A stretch of 13,208 nt of DNA, from NCBI GenBank assembly GCA_023413015.1, contig JAEZQR010000095.1:1-13208 (forward strand). The letters run 5' to 3'. The notes under the pieces were generated by a model that was not told the origin of the DNA, ran no database searches, and was given only the letters and a program-made list of their open reading frames with translations. Shown in pieces: positions 12,892 through 13,208 of the stretch. The DNA is from Pseudomonadota bacterium. Its GTDB lineage: Bacteria > Pseudomonadota > Alphaproteobacteria > Sphingomonadales > Sphingomonadaceae. Position numbers and translations under genes: made by a program. Within the stretch, counting starts at the first letter, position 1, and the number at the start of each line of letters is the position of its first letter.

Positions 12892-13208
12892 ATGAAGCTT
12901 CTCCGTCTCCCTCGCGCCGCCGTCGTCGCCCTTGCCGTTGCCGCCGTTGGCGTGACGGGTTGCGCCCGCACCAACCAGGCGACTCGCGCCGACCAGTCCT
13001 ATGTCGCGCGCGACGTGGAGACGCTCTACAACTTCGCCAAGGAACGGCTCGACCGTAAGCAGTACAAGCAGGCCGCGCAGATCTTCGACGAGGTCGAGCG
13101 GCAGCATCCCTATTCGGTCTGGGCCCGTCGCGCGCAGCTGATGAGCGCGTTCAGCTATTATATGGGCCGCGACTATCAGGAGGCGATCCTAGCCGCGCAG
13201 CGCTTCCT
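12892..13208 (+). CDS. bamD: Outer membrane assembly lipoprotein BamD (partial, 3' end beyond window)
   Basis: The frame is open from ATG 12892 to the window edge, giving 105 codons of a gene that should run to about 240-280. BamD is the essential lipoprotein of the BAM complex that folds beta-barrel proteins into the outer membrane. A lipoprotein signal peptide is clear: MKLLRLPR, a hydrophobic stretch, and the lipobox VTGC with Cys24 as the acylated residue. The first TPR-type helices follow: LYNFAKERLDRKQYKQAAQIFDEVERQHPYS, then WARRAQLMSAFSYYMGRDYQEAILAAQRF. The HPYS-x-WA-RAQLM-AFSYY pattern is typical of BamD (formerly ComL/YfiO). The ribosome binding site is weak (AAGAAG, 12882-12887). 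It is divergent from the glycosyltransferase gene. Confidence 0.95.
   Translation, partial: MKLLRLPRAAVVALAVAAVGVTGCARTNQATRADQSYVARDVETLYNFAKERLDRKQYKQAAQIFDEVERQHPYSVWARRAQLMSAFSYYMGRDYQEAILAAQRF

Overview
The window looks like chromosomal core DNA from a GC-rich alphaproteobacterium, most likely a sphingomonad (Sphingomonas or a relative). This is inferred from several points. yajC, secD and secF are separate genes followed by an Mth938-family gene. There is a mitochondrial-type complex I accessory subunit (NDUFS4-like). The exported glycine-rich protein starts with an 'LAACGGGGGG' lipobox. A 'CGTCATCCCGGCGAAGGCC'-type palindrome of the kind scattered in alphaproteobacterial genomes is also present. 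I see no transposase, phage gene, CRISPR array or other sign of recent transfer.

Layout. The window opens with the last 35 codons of the helicase gene hrpB (+). Facing it is a large exported protein (-) with two VCBS repeats and seven FG-GAP repeats (a predicted seven-bladed propeller); its intrinsic terminator lies inside the end of hrpB. A structured leader separates that gene from a likely + strand unit of NDUFS4-like subunit, tRNA-Arg(UCU) and cyclophilin. After a 248-bp gap come a CorA-type transporter (+), a small CxxCxGxG zinc-finger protein (-, converging on corA) and an exported metal-dependent amidohydrolase (+). A perfect 29-bp-arm palindrome divides the amidohydrolase from a convergent DUF815-type AAA ATPase (-).

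The ATPase gene and yajC diverge from a compact region where two promoters appear to share one -10 box. The operon yajC-secD-secF-Mth938 follows. YajC, SecD and SecF form the accessory complex of the Sec translocon. The Mth938 protein belongs to the family of the human complex I assembly factor NDUFAF3. Its end overlaps the end of a GT4 glycosyltransferase gene (-). The window closes with the start of bamD (+), the outer-membrane assembly lipoprotein.

The theme is envelope biogenesis and respiration: Sec export, BAM, a periplasmic hydrolase, a secreted or lipid-anchored propeller protein, and two proteins tied to complex I. No wholly new system is evident. The points most worth a second look are the RNA hairpin abutting the propeller gene's ribosome binding site, the shared -10 promoter, the U-U mismatch in the tRNA anticodon stem, the tRNA-ppiB linkage, the in-frame single-stop junctions in the sec operon, and the mixed localisation signals of the propeller protein.
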